Positions 24,083-36,562 of a stretch of 64,000 nt of DNA are shown in pieces. The stretch lies in NCBI GenBank assembly GCA_037127255.1, contig JBANSL010000004.1, forward strand, positions 34,869,467 through 34,933,466. Reading direction: 5' to 3'. The stretch's first letter is position 1. Every line of letters begins with the position of its first letter. The position numbers and the translations under genes were made by a program. Under the pieces are notes generated by a model that worked only from the letters and a program-made list of their open reading frames with translations, had not been told where the DNA came from and ran no database searches. Source of the DNA: Persicaria tinctoria. Lineage: Eukaryota > Streptophyta > Magnoliopsida > Caryophyllales > Polygonaceae.

Positions 24083-24560
24083 TCCCTATATACACCGCAA
24101 ATCCGCGGATTAGAACTGCTAATCAACGTCGGATTCGACGTTGTAACATTAATTACATTACAACGTCGGATTCGATGTTGTAATATGTGAAGTGAAGGAT
24201 CGGATCGGGCCGAACCGGGCTAACAACGTCGGATCCGACGTTGCTAGGGTAAAAAATAAAAAATCCCACCCAGCCTCCCACACTCACAAAAAAAAAAAAA
24301 AAAAAAAGGAGCAACGTCCAAAAGGACATTGTAAACCAATTTTTTTTGTTTTTTTTTAATATCTTATACATGGCCCGGTCTGACCCGTATTAGCAACGTT
24401 TAATTTGACGTTGTAACAACGTCTAATTCAACGTTGTTATAACATCCGATAAGTGAAATTAACACACAATTAACAACGTCAGATTGGACGTTGTAGCAAC
24501 GTCTAATCTAACGTTGCTACAACGTTGGATCCAACGAAGTATTTGCGGTGTATATAGGGA
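24083..24560. mobile_element. MITE with 20-bp TIRs and internal AACGTC palindromes
   Basis: The ends TCCCTATATACACCGCAAAT (24083) and ATTTGCGGTGTATATAGGGA (24560) are perfect inverted repeats. Inside are at least eight AACGTCnnAT...ACGTT words, several as near-perfect palindromes (AACGTCGGATCCGACGTT at 24223-24242). There is no ORF. No clear target duplication is visible, so the superfamily is unassigned. Confidence 0.75.
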
Positions 24561-24639
24561 ACGCGTTATCAAATGAACCAACATTCAAGTTTTTAGAAGT
24601 TTAGAACCTCAATATTTATTACACTACTAAAAAAAAGGA

Positions 24640-25065
24640 TTTAGCCACGGAAAATAGCAACGATTTTGGCTACGAATGTCCGTGGCTAACCGGTTTAGCC
24701 ACGGACTCCGCAACGGTCAGGCCATCCGTGGCTATATGCCTCGTGACTAAATTCGGGCCGACTTTGCGACCAGAAAATAGCGACGAACTCATGTAGCCGT
24801 GGCTAATGTCGTGGCTGGGTATGACTTATGGTTGTCGTGGCTGTGGCGACGACCACGGCGTCGGAAATTGTCGTTGCCAATGTCGTGGCTATTTCCGTTG
24901 CTGAATTCGTGGCGGTTAACTGGTCATGTGTATTGCTTGTTCCGTTGCTGATTCGTTGCTATGTTCGTGGCTAAATTTGAGGCTAAAGTCGTTGTTGATG
25001 TCGTTTCTTGTTTTGTGGTGGACATCGTTGCCAGGGTTGTGGCTAAATTCGTGGCTTACGTTTAT
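24640..25065. promoter_or_regulatory. CACTA left subterminal repeat array
   Basis: Many copies of (T)TAGCCACGG / CGTGGCTA / CGTTGCTA in both orientations. In En/Spm the homologous arrays bind TnpA; that role here is inferred from family knowledge. Confidence 0.8.
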
Positions 25066-25311
25066 GCTATTATTTGGATGCGCTATTTATATGATTGAGA
25101 ATATATATAATGTTATATCTAATGCTCCCAAATAGATGAGTAAACATCTTGCAGATAAAGTTCGTGCTATATACATACACAACGGTGTCACCAATGTTCA
25201 ACAATCAACCATACATCTGCAAGTTCGACAATCCAAAATACATCCACAAGTTTTAACCAAAATACGACAAGTACGTCCAACAAACCATTTGAAAACCAGA
25301 AAAACACCAAC

Positions 25312-28300
25312 TTACTTTGCTGGGCGTTTGCCCTTGCCCTTGTAGAACTGCATCATGGTGCTGAGAAGCTTCTCCTGCCACTCTTCATTTGCCTTCTTAG
25401 TCTCACCCATTAGTTGCTCCCCAATGGCTGCCATGTCCTGCCTTACGCTTGTGCTTACCTGTTCCTGCACTCTATCGCCAATTGAGGAGATTTCTTCCCT
25501 GAGGTTTGTGGCCACCTGGGTCTGCACATGATCCCCCAACTCCACCATTTCCTTCCTCATGTCTTCCTTGAAGGTGGAGAGCTCCGTCATCACGTAATCC
25601 TTCATATTGCTAGAACAAGCAGATGCAGATACATGGGCACCAGTTTGCAGACACGGCGCTGATTTCAAAATTCGTTGAGACTCCGATCCCATGCCCAGAA
25701 CCCGGCCTCGCTTTGCACCACCTGTTGCCTTGAGCCACACAGCTTCTGTGTCAACAGAATGGGATCCATTCTCAAACACGTCATCATCATCTACAATTTC
25801 CTCTTCAAGCAGTTGATCATACTTGTCCTAGAAATTCAAAGAAAAAGAATGAAACATGAAGGCTAAGGAGGAACAGATGGAAAAAAAACAGAGTATAAAG
25901 TATGCCAGACCATAGCAGAAACAAACCATATCATGGTTGACAAATGCCAGATAACAATCCAAAGTAGAAACACTAAGGTAGAAAAAAACCAGATAACAAA
26001 CCATACATTCAAAGCTTGATAAATGCCAGATAACAAACAATACTCAAAGCTTGATAAATTCTAGATAACAAACCATATTGAAAGCAAGTAAGCCAGATAT
26101 ATTTTCTCAATAACATAATAAGATAATCTCAGATATAACAAACCATACCAGATAACAACCCACATAACAAACCATTCTCAGATAAACTTGTCCTAGAAAT
26201 TCAAAGCTTGATAAATGCCAGATAACAAACCATATCATGGTTGACAAATGCAAGATAACAATCCAGAGTAGAAAAACCAAGGTTGAAAAAAACCAGATAA
26301 CAAACCATACATTCAAAGCTTGATAAATGCCAGATAACAAAAAATACTCAAAGCTTGATAAATGCCAGATAACAAACCATATTGAAAACAAGTAAGACAG
26401 ATATATTTTTCTCAATAACAGAATCAGATATTCTCAGATAAACTCACATGGTTGACAACAAAGATATAACAAACCATACCAGATGACAAACCACATAACA
26501 AACCATTTTCAAATAAACTTGTCCTAGAAATTCAAAGCTTGATAAATGCCAGATAACAAACCATGTAACAAACCATGCCATGGTTGACAATAATTAAACA
26601 AAAACCATATAACAAACCATACTTCAAGTTCAACTATTGTAAGCAAGTAAGCAAGACCATAGCAGAAAAATGTAATTAAAGAAACACTTGAGTTTGTAAG
26701 TAATTACCACATTTTCTTGGCACTGAGCACCCGCCCAAGAACCATCCTTTTTTCTATGACATCTTTTAAAGGTTTGTTTTGGTGTTGGACCCACTCCAAG
26801 CTCCTCCCTCTACAAGAATTGAAGTTATTCGTTAACTATACATATCACAGATATAAAATATATAAAGAAAGCAAGTTTAAATAATGTAAGGAGTGAGAAT
26901 ATAGTAAATCGGAAAACAACATGGAAATTACCAGTCGCTTCTTAATTACAGTTGTGGACACCGATCCACCACTGAAAATTGGGGCGCCTTTCTCTGTTGC
27001 AACAACTCGGTTTTGCTTGTTCACTTCAGATTGGTGGTTGAACTTGTCCTCTTTTTTCCATATCTCCCACATCTTGGCCCATATAACTTGCTTCACCCAT
27101 GTAGGCTTCTTCTTTGTTTTTCCCGAGCGAGCCTTCCCAAATACATTCCTAAGGTGGTCTCCTCCCTTTGTGTTGAAAGCTTTGCGAATGACAGACTCTG
27201 GGAATTATTGTTCGTCCCATGTACATCGACTCTGATTGATTCGAGAATAAACAAATTGTTGTTATATATTCAAGTCATATGTGTGAGCAATACATGTAAG
27301 CATTTGATTGAATTGTGTCATACCTTGAACATCTCACCATAACTCCATTGTTGGTTCAGGAACATCGCTCCACCGTATATATGGGCCATCGAAATGAGAA
27401 TGAATCACTTGTGTGAGGACTCCAAATGCAGGATTGCTTGAATCAAATCTTCATCATGCAATACCAAAAAAAAAAGGTATTAGTTATGGTGACTTGCTCA
27501 ACACAGAGAATGAAGAGATGAATGATGCAAATGTTGCTGTCAATTTCTTTCAATTCAAATAAATGAAAATTCAGCTTTGCTTTCACATTCATAATCAACT
27601 CATCAAATTACAGTCACCAATTCAAATAAATGAAAATTCAGAAAATGTAAACCTAAAATTACATTAATAAGTCAATTTCTTTCACATTTAATTTATCTAT
27701 TCAACATCAGCTTTGCTTTCACATTCAATTGATTTCCTCTCAGTTTAATAAGTCCAAAACTTTCACAGTCAATTGTTTTCAGTTCAATGTGTGTATATTT
27801 ATATGCATCATATATACAATGACAACAATTAAGAAACCTCAAATTACATTAGTCATTTCAGAGAAGAAAAATTCAGAGAAATAAAATTGAAAGGGAAAGG
27901 CTAGCCACGACTTACGTTCCATTCACCAGTTGAATGTGCACTTTTCTGTTCCACCTACTAGCCTCGTCACTCGTTGTGGCATCCTCGTTGTCTTGGTTTG
28001 CGACTCTGCATGCTCCTCCTCAGTGTGTAAAGATGATTCCCCCTCATTGTTGTTAACAAGGGCGGGAGATTGGGATGACGCCATGGTCCCGTCCGAGAGC
28101 CCGTGTTGAGAGGATGGAGAGGCCACAGTGGGAGGAGATGTAACCGGCGGAGAGGGCGCAATGGGTGAAGAGTTCAGAGTTTGGGAGGCCACAGATAGGC
28201 GAACTCTCCGGGGTGACGATCTAGTTTGAGGGGTGGGAGTGGGTAGCTGGGTAACCGGTGAAGAGGAGGGAGTGGGAGTGGGTAGCTTTCTCCGGGGTGA

Positions 28301-28811
28301 TGGTCTGGTTGGAGGTTTAGGTATCGGTGGTTGAGAGAGGCGAGTGGTAGATGGTCTTCGGGGTGGAGATGGTGCATTGGGGGTTGGAGAATTATCCGGT
28401 GAAGAGGATGGAGTGGGTAGCTGGGTTACCGGTGAAGAGGAGGGAGTGGGTAGCTTTCTCTGGGGTGACGGTCTGGTTGGAGGTTTAGGGATCGGTGGTT
28501 GAGAGAGGCGAGTGGTAGGTGGTCTTCGGGGTGGAGATGGCGCAGTGGGGGTTGGAGAGTTAACCGGTGGAGAGGGGGAAGTGGGAGGTGGAGATGGCGC
28601 AGTGGGGGTTGGAGAGTTAACCGGTGGAGATGGCGCAGTGGGAGGTGGAGATGGCGCAGTGGGGATTGGAGATTGGGTGGTCATCGGTGGAGATTGGGCG
28701 GCGGAGGGAGTGGGTGTCGGTTTAGCCTTACCCCTTCCCGTGATCGGAGCAATTGGTGGTCTGGCGGTGGCTCCGTGGCAGCTAGACCTCCTCACAACAC
28801 CTCCTCTCATG
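25312..28811 (-). CDS. CACTA-encoded TnpA-like protein (Transposase_24, Ptta/En/Spm family)
   Basis: A spliced minus-strand gene, exons inferred. Exon 1 (28811 to about 27930) is a long proline/serine/threonine-rich tail with PSPP repeats. A short exon lies near 27440-27345 (DGPYIRWSDVPEP). Exon 3 (27233-26932) holds the family core (WAKMWEIWKKEDKF, then NKQNRVVATEKGAP) and ends at a good GTAATT donor. Exon 4 (26815-26706) has GVGPTPKQTFKRCHRKKDGS. The last exon (about 25830-25312) has GGAKRGRVLGMGS and a coiled coil (KEDMRKEMVELGDHVQTQV), ending KGKGKRPAK. The family binds subterminal repeats and assists transposition. The 25.83-26.70 kb intron contains about three tandem copies of a roughly 150-bp unit. 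One stop at the exon 3 start (about 27207) and uncertain junctions at exons 1-2 mean it may not be fully intact. Confidence 0.75.
25860..26640. repeat. Intronic tandem repeat (AAAGCTTGATAAATGCCAG unit)
   Basis: The words AAAGCTTGATAAATGCCAG and AGATAACAAACCATA recur at least six times with variable spacing. Larger blocks (about 25915-26090 and 26215-26390) repeat with few changes. The stretch lies within the putative intron between exons 4 and 5 of the TnpA-like gene. Confidence 0.75.
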
Positions 28812-28969
28812 GCTTCGGTGTGGTTAGGGTTTTGGAAAGGAAAGAAAAGGGTGGCACAGAGATTGAAAGGAAAGAGAGAGTGAAATGAAAAGGGTGGATT
28901 CGGTGTGGTTAGGGTTTTGACTTGACGCTTCAAATTTCCCACTCAAAATTTGGGGATTAAAGTTTTGAG

Positions 28970-29742
28970 TCTTTAAATTTCCCACTAAAAATTTGGGTTC
29001 CCTCGAAATTTTTGGTTGAAAACTTGAGAAACCCTAACCACTAAAAGCAAATGGGCCTAATTTTATTAAAAAGCCCAACTTCTTAAAAAAGCCCAATTCG
29101 GAAAGGCCCATTTTTCAATCTCCTCCCTCTAGCTGGAATAGAAACCCTAACCAATTTGCGCTGAACATCACCGTCTCCTCCCACTCTAGTTGGAATCCGA
29201 TCGGAATTGAAGGACCGATTTGGTGAATTGGCTTCAAACTCGGGCAATCCGATCGGAAATATCACCGTTTCCTCCCACTCTAGTGGTAAGCATCGTCGTC
29301 TCCCTTGCTCCTAACTGTTTCTCTTATTTTTTGAATTGGCGATGAAGCGAATTCGTGTTCCTTCTGTTTCAATTCGGTATTGGCATCCATTCCTTGTGTT
29401 TTGTTCCTTGTGTTTGGTTCCTTGTGTTTTGTTTTGGGTATTGGCATCAGTTCCGATCAGAATTTGTGTTCCTTTTGTTTGAATTGGGTATTGCCGATCC
29501 TCCATAAATATTTTGACCTGTGACATTAATCTTCTGTAACAAAATCATTTATTAGTTATGTTTTGTTTTGGGTATTGACATGATTTGTGTTTTGTTTTGG
29601 GTATTGCCGATCGGAATTTGTGTTTTGTTTTGGGTATTGGCATGATTCTACCACACAACATGATTCAACAGATGACATTCATACTTCTTTGTTTTTTCCT
29701 TGCAATGGAAATTGGCATGAGAAGTGTGTTCGGTTTGTTTAC
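28970..29742. other. CACTA inter-gene region with short TTTTGTTTTGGGTATTG repeats
   Basis: Between the two CACTA genes. The word TTTTGTTTTGGGTATTG recurs at about 29428, 29562, 29590 and 29622. I see no further gene. Confidence 0.5.
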
Positions 29743-32378
29743 TTACTCAATGTACGGTTGTACTTCCGGACAGTTGAGCAACACATATGTGTGTGCGGCC
29801 TTCCACTCTTCCTGTTCAGTCAACCACCTTATTGTCTCCTTCCCCCTACCCTCGCCGGTGTGATTGAAAATAGATAAGGCACAACCTTCACCCTCGAAGA
29901 CATCATTTCTGGCGGGTCTCCTCAATTTGGAAGGAACATGCGAAGGGAAGTAGTGCACCGAGAAATTAGCTATTTCTTCCTGTAAGTACGCCATCACGAT
30001 CGACCCTTCTACATTGCTCTTTTGGACGATCTTCTTTTTTAGCTTAAATAGATTTCTCTCGAATGGATACATCCATCGATAATGGACCGGACCACCCACT
30101 CGGGCCTCATGTGGGAGATGGACTATGAGATGCTCCATGGAGTCAAAAAAGGATGGAGGGAAGATACGCTCTAACTTGCAAACCAATAGCGGAATCATCC
30201 GGATCAGCTGGTCCATGACAGAAACTGACAATGATGACGAACAAATTGTTTGGAAGAAGATACTCAACTCAGTTAACGAGCCCCATACGCTTGGATGCAA
30301 CAACTCCTTGAAGGCGATCGGCAAGAGTCTCTCCATAAACACGTGACAATCTTGGCTCTTCATTCCATTGAGACCGCAATCGTCACTCTAAACACATCTT
30401 CCTAGGTTGGAAGCATAGCCATCAGGGAATTTGACAGTCCTCAACCACTCTCCCACCTTCTTCTTCGCCTCTCTTGTCAAGGTATATATTGCTTTAGGTT
30501 TCACACCCTTGTAATCATCTGCTACATCCAGCTCGGGTCGATGGCAATATAGGCGAATGTCTTTCCGGGCATTCAAGTTATCCTTTGTCTTCCCAGGGAT
30601 ATCCATCACAGTGTTGAACACATTGTCGAAGACATTTTTCTCAATGTGCATAACATCGAGATTGTGTCGGATTAGAAGGTCCTTCCAATATGGAGGTCTC
30701 CAGAAAATGCTTTGTTTTGTCCACTTATGAGAAATCCCATACTCATCAGACTTGTAGGAAGGATCCTCCATGACTGTTGGGAAAGCACGAACCCGCTCCC
30801 ATATATGCTCCCCCGATAGCAATGGAGGTGGCAATCCTGTTTCCACGTACCCTCTTTACAAGTCCTTCTTGTTCTTATGGAATGGGTGATCAATCTCTAA
30901 AAACTTCCGATGGCAATCGAACCAGCAAGCCTTCCGACCATTTTCGAGCCGAAATGCATCACATCCCGATTCCATGAAAATCGGACAAGCCAACTGACCT
31001 ACAGTGCTCCATCCAGACAACATAGCATATGCAGGGAAATCACTGATAGTCCAGAGTAGTGCTGCACGCATAATAAAATTTTCTCTCCTCGAGGCATCAT
31101 AGGTAGAACCTCCAACGTCCCACAACTGCAACAACTCATCAACAAGAGGTTGGAGGCAAATATCAATTAACTTCTTTGGGTTTCGAGGACCTGGCACTAT
31201 CAACGACATAAACATGTACTCGGACCTCATGCACAAATGAGGTGGAAGATTGTAAGGAGTGACAATCATAGGCCAACAAGAATAATTCTGATCAGATTTG
31301 TTAAATGTAGCAAATCCATGTGTGCATAAACCCAACCGAATATTACGAGGCTCAAAAGCAAAATCAGGATGCTTCATGTCTAGCATCCTCCATGCATCTC
31401 CATCTAAAGGATGACACATCATCCCCTCCTCTGTTACGTGCTCCGCATGCCAAGTCATATGGCTGGCGGTCACCTCCGAAGTATATAATCTCTGTAGCCT
31501 CGGAATAAGAGGCAAGTAGAATAAAATCTTCTGTGCTCTACGTCTGCCTGCACCCACACCATATCTTGCTTCACCACAGAACTTACATGATTCTTCATTG
31601 ACATCATTATTCCAATACAACATACAACCATTGGGACACATGGCTATTCTTTCCACCGGTAACCCCAAATTTCGAACTACCTTCTCAGTTTCATAGTAGC
31701 TGGTCGGAATCTTGTGCTCAGAAGGTAACACTTCATCATACAATTGCACGAAACCATCAAAGAGGCTTTGGGAAACATTATAATCGCACTTCAAGCTCAT
31801 AAGTCGGCTCACAAAGGACAACTGTGTATGTGTAGTACACCCTGGAAACACAGGTTCATCAGTGGCTCTTAGCACGTCTGCAAACTGCGTGGACAACAGA
31901 TTACCCTCCTTAGTCGCTACTGGATCTTCCCTCATTTCATCGACCTCATTCACTTCAGCTGGTTGGAATTCATCATGATTACCATCGACATTAACACTAA
32001 ACCATGAAGAGGAACAAAGTTCGGCCCTGCAATGTTAAACACCATTCTTTGCTCTCCAGTTAACTGATCATACATAGCCCACTGGTTTCCCCCTACCATC
32101 TGATCATGATTTGGATGTCCAATAGGTTCGCCGTGTGCCGTCCAACGATAATAATCAAACATAAACCCATGACGGTATAAATGATCCTTCACATCATATG
32201 CTTTCTAAAAATAACAATTCTCACATCTCCGACATGGGCATTTTATCTAACCTTCATCGACATAATAAGTTTGAGCACAAGTAAAGTTTATAAACTTATC
32301 CACCCCTGCATAGTATTCAGGCTTTAATCCTCTAAGATCCTCCAAGTACATATCATACATCCAGGAACGATCGCCCAT
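29743..32378 (-). pseudogene. CACTA TNP2-like transposase, broken
   Basis: The start MGDRSWMYDMY at 32378 opens a transposase-associated domain (CPCRRCEN, about 32230). Next come the Transposase_21 (TNP2) core (CMLYWNNDVNEESCKFCG, about 31620; FNKSDQNYSCWPMIV, about 31280; VPGPRNPKKLID, about 31185) and the C-terminal DUF4218-like region (MKSQDCHVFMERLLP, about 30360; KLERIFPPSFFDSMEHL, about 30170; GGPVHYRWMYPFER, about 30090). In-frame stops are at 32247-32249, 32205-32207, 30856-30858 and 30388-30390. A frameshift lies near 32005, and the frame ends at 29743. TNP2 is the catalytic subunit of CACTA elements; this copy cannot make it. The TR-GAG element inserted 215 bp upstream of the start, probably in its promoter. 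Confidence 0.92.
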
Positions 32379-32859
32379 ATTCGATCAATCGATCTGTATG
32401 GATACTATAATCATAATAAATTAATAATAAACTACATATGGAATTAAACATTGAATAAATATATATTGTAATAATTGAACATATATACATGTACCAATTA
32501 CAACCAATTTTTTTATTACATATCACATTTACAAATATATTCTTCAAATTATATACTATTTCAAACAAACCTTTTCACATTTGTATATATAATTGTTGTG
32601 AGCCTAATCTGCCATGTTTTACAGTAACTTTTATATCGATTTCTGCATACATTTCATGCATTTGGGCTAAGATAGTACAGAATCTATGTAGTTTATGTTT
32701 ATTTGCCAAATTATGGAATCTACACCAGTTTCTGTTTAAATCGCAGAATTCGAGGCATTTTACAGCAATTCTAAGGAAGGTCGGAAAAGCTCGGAAATCC
32801 ACTACAGAAGTCCAAGGTCAAAGAAGCAGCGGAACCAGTCGAATCGAGCTGAGAACCCA

Positions 32860-33405
32860 GGCTACTCGATCTCGGGTAGACCTTACTCGATCTCGACGAG
32901 CATGTCCGAGCACTGCCTTGTCGACTAGGAGCAGTGTCGAGAGCCAGACCAACCCAGCTCTGGAAGTCTACTCGATCTCGACAAAACCTAGTCGAGATCG
33001 ACGAAGCCCAGTGCCACACCCGGAGTCGACAAGGAGAAGAGCCGAGGACGAGAAGCCGAGCACAATCCTAGTCGACCTCGACGAAACCCTGGTCTAGATC
33101 GACGAGCCACAAAGTGCCTCCGAGTCCGTGCCGAAGTGAAGTTGCTCGACCAAGAAGTCCACACCCCAACTCGACGAACCCTTGTCGAGATCGACTAAGC
33201 CCAGAGACCAGACCCAGGCTTGTCGAGCACACCTACCCGAGATGACCTAGTCGACGGATCAATTCTACTCGAGCTCGACTAGAGCTACTCGAGGTCGACG
33301 AGCGCCAGGAGCCAAGTCCGAGGCACATCGAGCACCAGTTAGCCGAGACAACGAATCCTAGTCGAGGTCGACGAAGCTGTTGTCGACGTCGAGTAGACCA
33401 GTTTC
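32860..33405. repeat. TCGA-NN-TCGA palindrome cluster, 5' LTR
   Basis: About nine perfect TCGA-NN-TCGA units (TCGATCTCGA, TCGAGATCGA, TCGACCTCGA, TCGAGCTCGA, TCGAGGTCGA, TCGACGTCGA). Several pair as inverted arms about 8 nt apart, for example 32970-33003 (CTCGATCTCGAC, then GTCGAGATCGAC). Confidence 0.95.
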
Positions 33406-34309
33406 CAGCAACAAGTCGACTTGAGCAGTCCGAGTAGACTTGGAATCCTTCGGCATGAAGGAATCCGAGAATGGCCGAGATCTATCCAAATTTGATCAAG
33501 ATCTATCATCATGGAAGGGAGATCTATCAAGACATGAAGACTGACCTATTTAGATTTATCTTTTCCCTTTTAGATTTATTTCCCTTAAGCAATTTATTTA
33601 TCTTTTACGCTTTTAGATATAAATTTTAGATATAGATAGAAGATTCTATCCTTGATTAGCAAGGAATAGAAGGCTATAAATAAAGCCCTAGGGGCTGGTT
33701 TTTTATTCATTCAATTTTCAGAGAGAGACAAGTAGTTCCACAGAGAAGTTTTAGGAGTTCTAAAGTTTTTAGCGTTTTGGCTTTCTGCGAAAGTTGATTG
33801 TCAGGATTGTAAAAGCTTTGAATTTAGTTTTAATGCAAGTTTCTTTTTATACGTCAATGTCTGCGATTGCGATGAGGCGTGAGTAGTCCACCTACTTCTG
33901 GGGCTAGGGTGAGCCCGACGGTGGCCATGTGAGGTGATGCGGTAAAGGTCAAATCTTTTTATGCAATTCGTCTTCTATCCCTATAAGCATGATTCTTTTG
34001 CGAGAGTTGAAGGTGATCCTTGTTTGTGTTATTGAAGCGAAAGTGATCTTAATACAACTTGGATTAATTATGTGAAAAGGGTTAGTAACAATTAGGGTTT
34101 ATGCGAAAGCCTCTATTTGCCTATTTGTTAATAACGAAAGTTATTTGATGGAAAGCATGATCTTTTGTGCCTTTGTGTGTTACTTTGCATGGTTATCGTT
34201 GTGGTGTTGATACCCTGGCTTTGGAAGTCTTTTATTATATTGATTTATTTTCGTCGGAAATATGAGTTTTGGTTCGAAAATTTGCATTTTAAAGTTTCTG
34301 TTTCCAGTC

Positions 34310-34466
34310 GACATAGAGTAGTTCTCGTCGATCTCGAGTAGGACCTTGTCGAGATCGAGTAGGGCTCGTCTAGGTCGAGTTGAGTTTTCTCCTGTTGTCG
34401 ACTTTGAAGTTTCTGTCGATTTGTTGGTAGTCGATCTCGAGTAGCTGTTGGTCGAGATCGAGTACG
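34310..34466. repeat. TCGA-NN-TCGA palindrome cluster, 5' LTR 3' part
   Basis: Two well-formed arm pairs (GTCGATCTCGAGTAG, 8-9 nt, GTCGAGATCGAGTA) plus damaged copies. The order is the same at 41460-41612 in the 3' LTR. Confidence 0.93.
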
Positions 34467-34777
34467 CCTTTTTGCTTTGCATTACTTGCTGCTTTGCTTT
34501 ATCTTTTCTGTCTTCGTTCAGTTCATTACTTTTGTTTATTATTTTCTGTTTTATTTCTGTTTCTTTCCTTGTTTCTGTGTTTCTGTCTTTCTGCTGCTTT
34601 GTCTGTGAGATTTACAGCTACCTGAGAACTGCTGACGTGCTTCCTCGTGGATTCGATCCTGACTTTCTCTTACTACGACGGGAGGAAGTCTTGTATTTAT
34701 TTGCTGAGACAGGGAAGTCAGTCTGATCTTTATTTTATATTTATTTCATACTTGACCATCCTCTTGCAACAACAAAT

Positions 34778-34795
34778 TGGCGCCGTTGCCGGGGA
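34778..34795 (+). other. Primer-binding site, tRNA-Asp type
   Basis: TGGCGCCGTTGCCGGGGA begins 3 bp after the 5' LTR and is complementary to the 3' end of plant tRNA-Asp. It is the usual primer site of Athila/Tat-type Gypsy elements. Confidence 0.92.
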
Positions 34796-36409
34796 AGCAA
34801 TCATTCGCGCCTTAGGTAGTCAGTTCTCACTTTTCTCTTAAGTGAATTCGCAGGTGTATGCTCCGTTCTGGTATCCCACCTGAGTTTGACGCCTTAGACG
34901 AACCGGAATGCCTCCTACACATCAGAGCTAGACTGCAAAGAGCCATGGAAGCCGCTGAAACACAGGAGCAGCTGATACAGAGGCTTACCAGGGAACTAGC
35001 CGCAAAGGATACTACTATCGCTAATGAGAGGACATCAAGGGAACAAGCAAATGAGCGCGCAAGGCAAGCAGAAGCTGAGCTTGCCCAATATCGAACCACT
35101 CCAGAGGATTATATGCATCCCACTCTCGTCGTGCCTGAATCGGCGATTCTAATCCCTGATAACTCTTTTGAAATTCGCACTCAATTTCTTATAGAGCTTA
35201 AAAATAATGTCTTTTATGGTATATTTAATGAGTGTCCTCTTGAACATATTACAAACTTTTCTGACATGTGCCGTACTCTTGCTGAAGGTACAACCCTGGA
35301 ATATGTCAAGATGAAAGCTTTTCGCTGGTCTCTCGCTGGACCTGCACTGAAATGACTGGAAGGGCTGAAAGCAAGATCACTCACAACCTGGGCCCAAGTA
35401 GAGCAAGAGTTTCTGAACAAATTCTTCCAGCCCGCCAAAACAGCACATCTCCGCCAGAAAATCACCGCCTTCAAAAAGAAGCAAGGGGAACCGCTTGCAA
35501 AGGCATGGGAGCGCTACAAGGAACTTCTGCGATCTTGCCCTACTCATGGACAGCCACCCTACGTCATTCAGGAGATCTTCTTCAACTCTCTATATCAAGT
35601 CACTAAGGACAGAATCAACCATTATACTTGCTATGAGTATCTGACAATGCCGCCAAGTGACGCATGAGGTGTGCTGGAGAAACTCACCAACTACGACAAC
35701 AAGTATGGGTCTACTGCAACATATGAAGAGAACCCATACGCCAGGCCAGCACCATCCATGCCCCTCTATGATCCCCCTAAGGAGATTGATCCAGATGTTA
35801 GGGAGCAGTACTACAAGGACCAGAATAAGAAGCTCATCAAACAAGTAAAGTATCTCTCTGTCAACCAGCCTTGTATTGAATGCGGATCGCAAAGGCACAC
35901 CACTCCTGAGTGCCCACACGTAGAACAAGTCAGGATGGCAGAGCATCATGAGGAGGTAGCTTACGCAGGGGGTCCCAATCGCTACATGGGGGACCAAAGG
36001 TTTCAGCAACCATAATGGAACCAAGGTGTCCCTAGGAACCCCCCGCCCTACAGAGCTCCAGGACATCCGGAAAGGGACCAGAAAAAGGATGATATACAGA
36101 CAGTCCTGGAGGAAATACGGAGAAACCACTAAAAAACTAGGCAATCTTTTAACTTCGTCTATACTCAGATGCAAGGTGTCAACTCTAGGCTTGGGGAAAT
36201 TGATATATGGCGAAAATCAGTTGATACACAGATTGGTCAGCTAGCAGCAGGAATCCCCAGACAGTCAGGTTCGCTCCCTGGATCTTCAGAACCAAATCCT
36301 AAGGGAAAGACTGGACATATCGCTGCTGTAAAACTCAGAAGCGGCCATCAATTGCAAGAGCCAGAGGTCGGAAAGCAGCAGAACAACGGAGAACAGCTGG
36401 TCGACCAGA

Positions 36410-36562
36410 GCCTAGTTGATCTCGAGGACGGTCTACTCGATGTCGAGGAGAACATGCGGAAACCTTCGTCTGCACCACACAGCAACTCGACAACACCAAA
36501 TCTAGTCGAGATCGACAAGACTGTAGTCGATGTCGAGGAGCCCCTAGTCGACATAGAGCAGC
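36410..36562 (+). repeat. TCGA-NN-TCGA palindromes in gag, N-side cluster
   Basis: Five or so units (TCGATGTCGA, TCGAGATCGA and near copies), read in frame as L-V/L-D/E-I/V-D/E. They sit in low-complexity sequence between the gag knuckle and the protease. Confidence 0.9.

Larger units (their letters stand above)
32594..34774 (+). repeat. TR-GAG element 5' LTR
   Basis: 2181 bp. A palindrome cluster lies at 32860-33400, a TATAAATA box at 33675-33682 and a second palindrome cluster at 34310-34465. It ends TTGCAACAACA. It keeps a 21-bp palindrome unit (about 32872-32892) and a 32-bp segment (about 33873-33905) that the 3' LTR lacks. Confidence 0.95.

Noticed and set aside
28499..28888. Plus-strand Gly/Arg/Trp-rich ORFs
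   Set aside because: They are the antisense of the proline-rich first exon of the CACTA TnpA-like gene.
32860..33405. CRISPR-like repeat array
   Set aside because: The units are 10-bp palindromes with irregular spacing in a plant retrotransposon LTR; there are no uniform repeats, spacers or cas genes.
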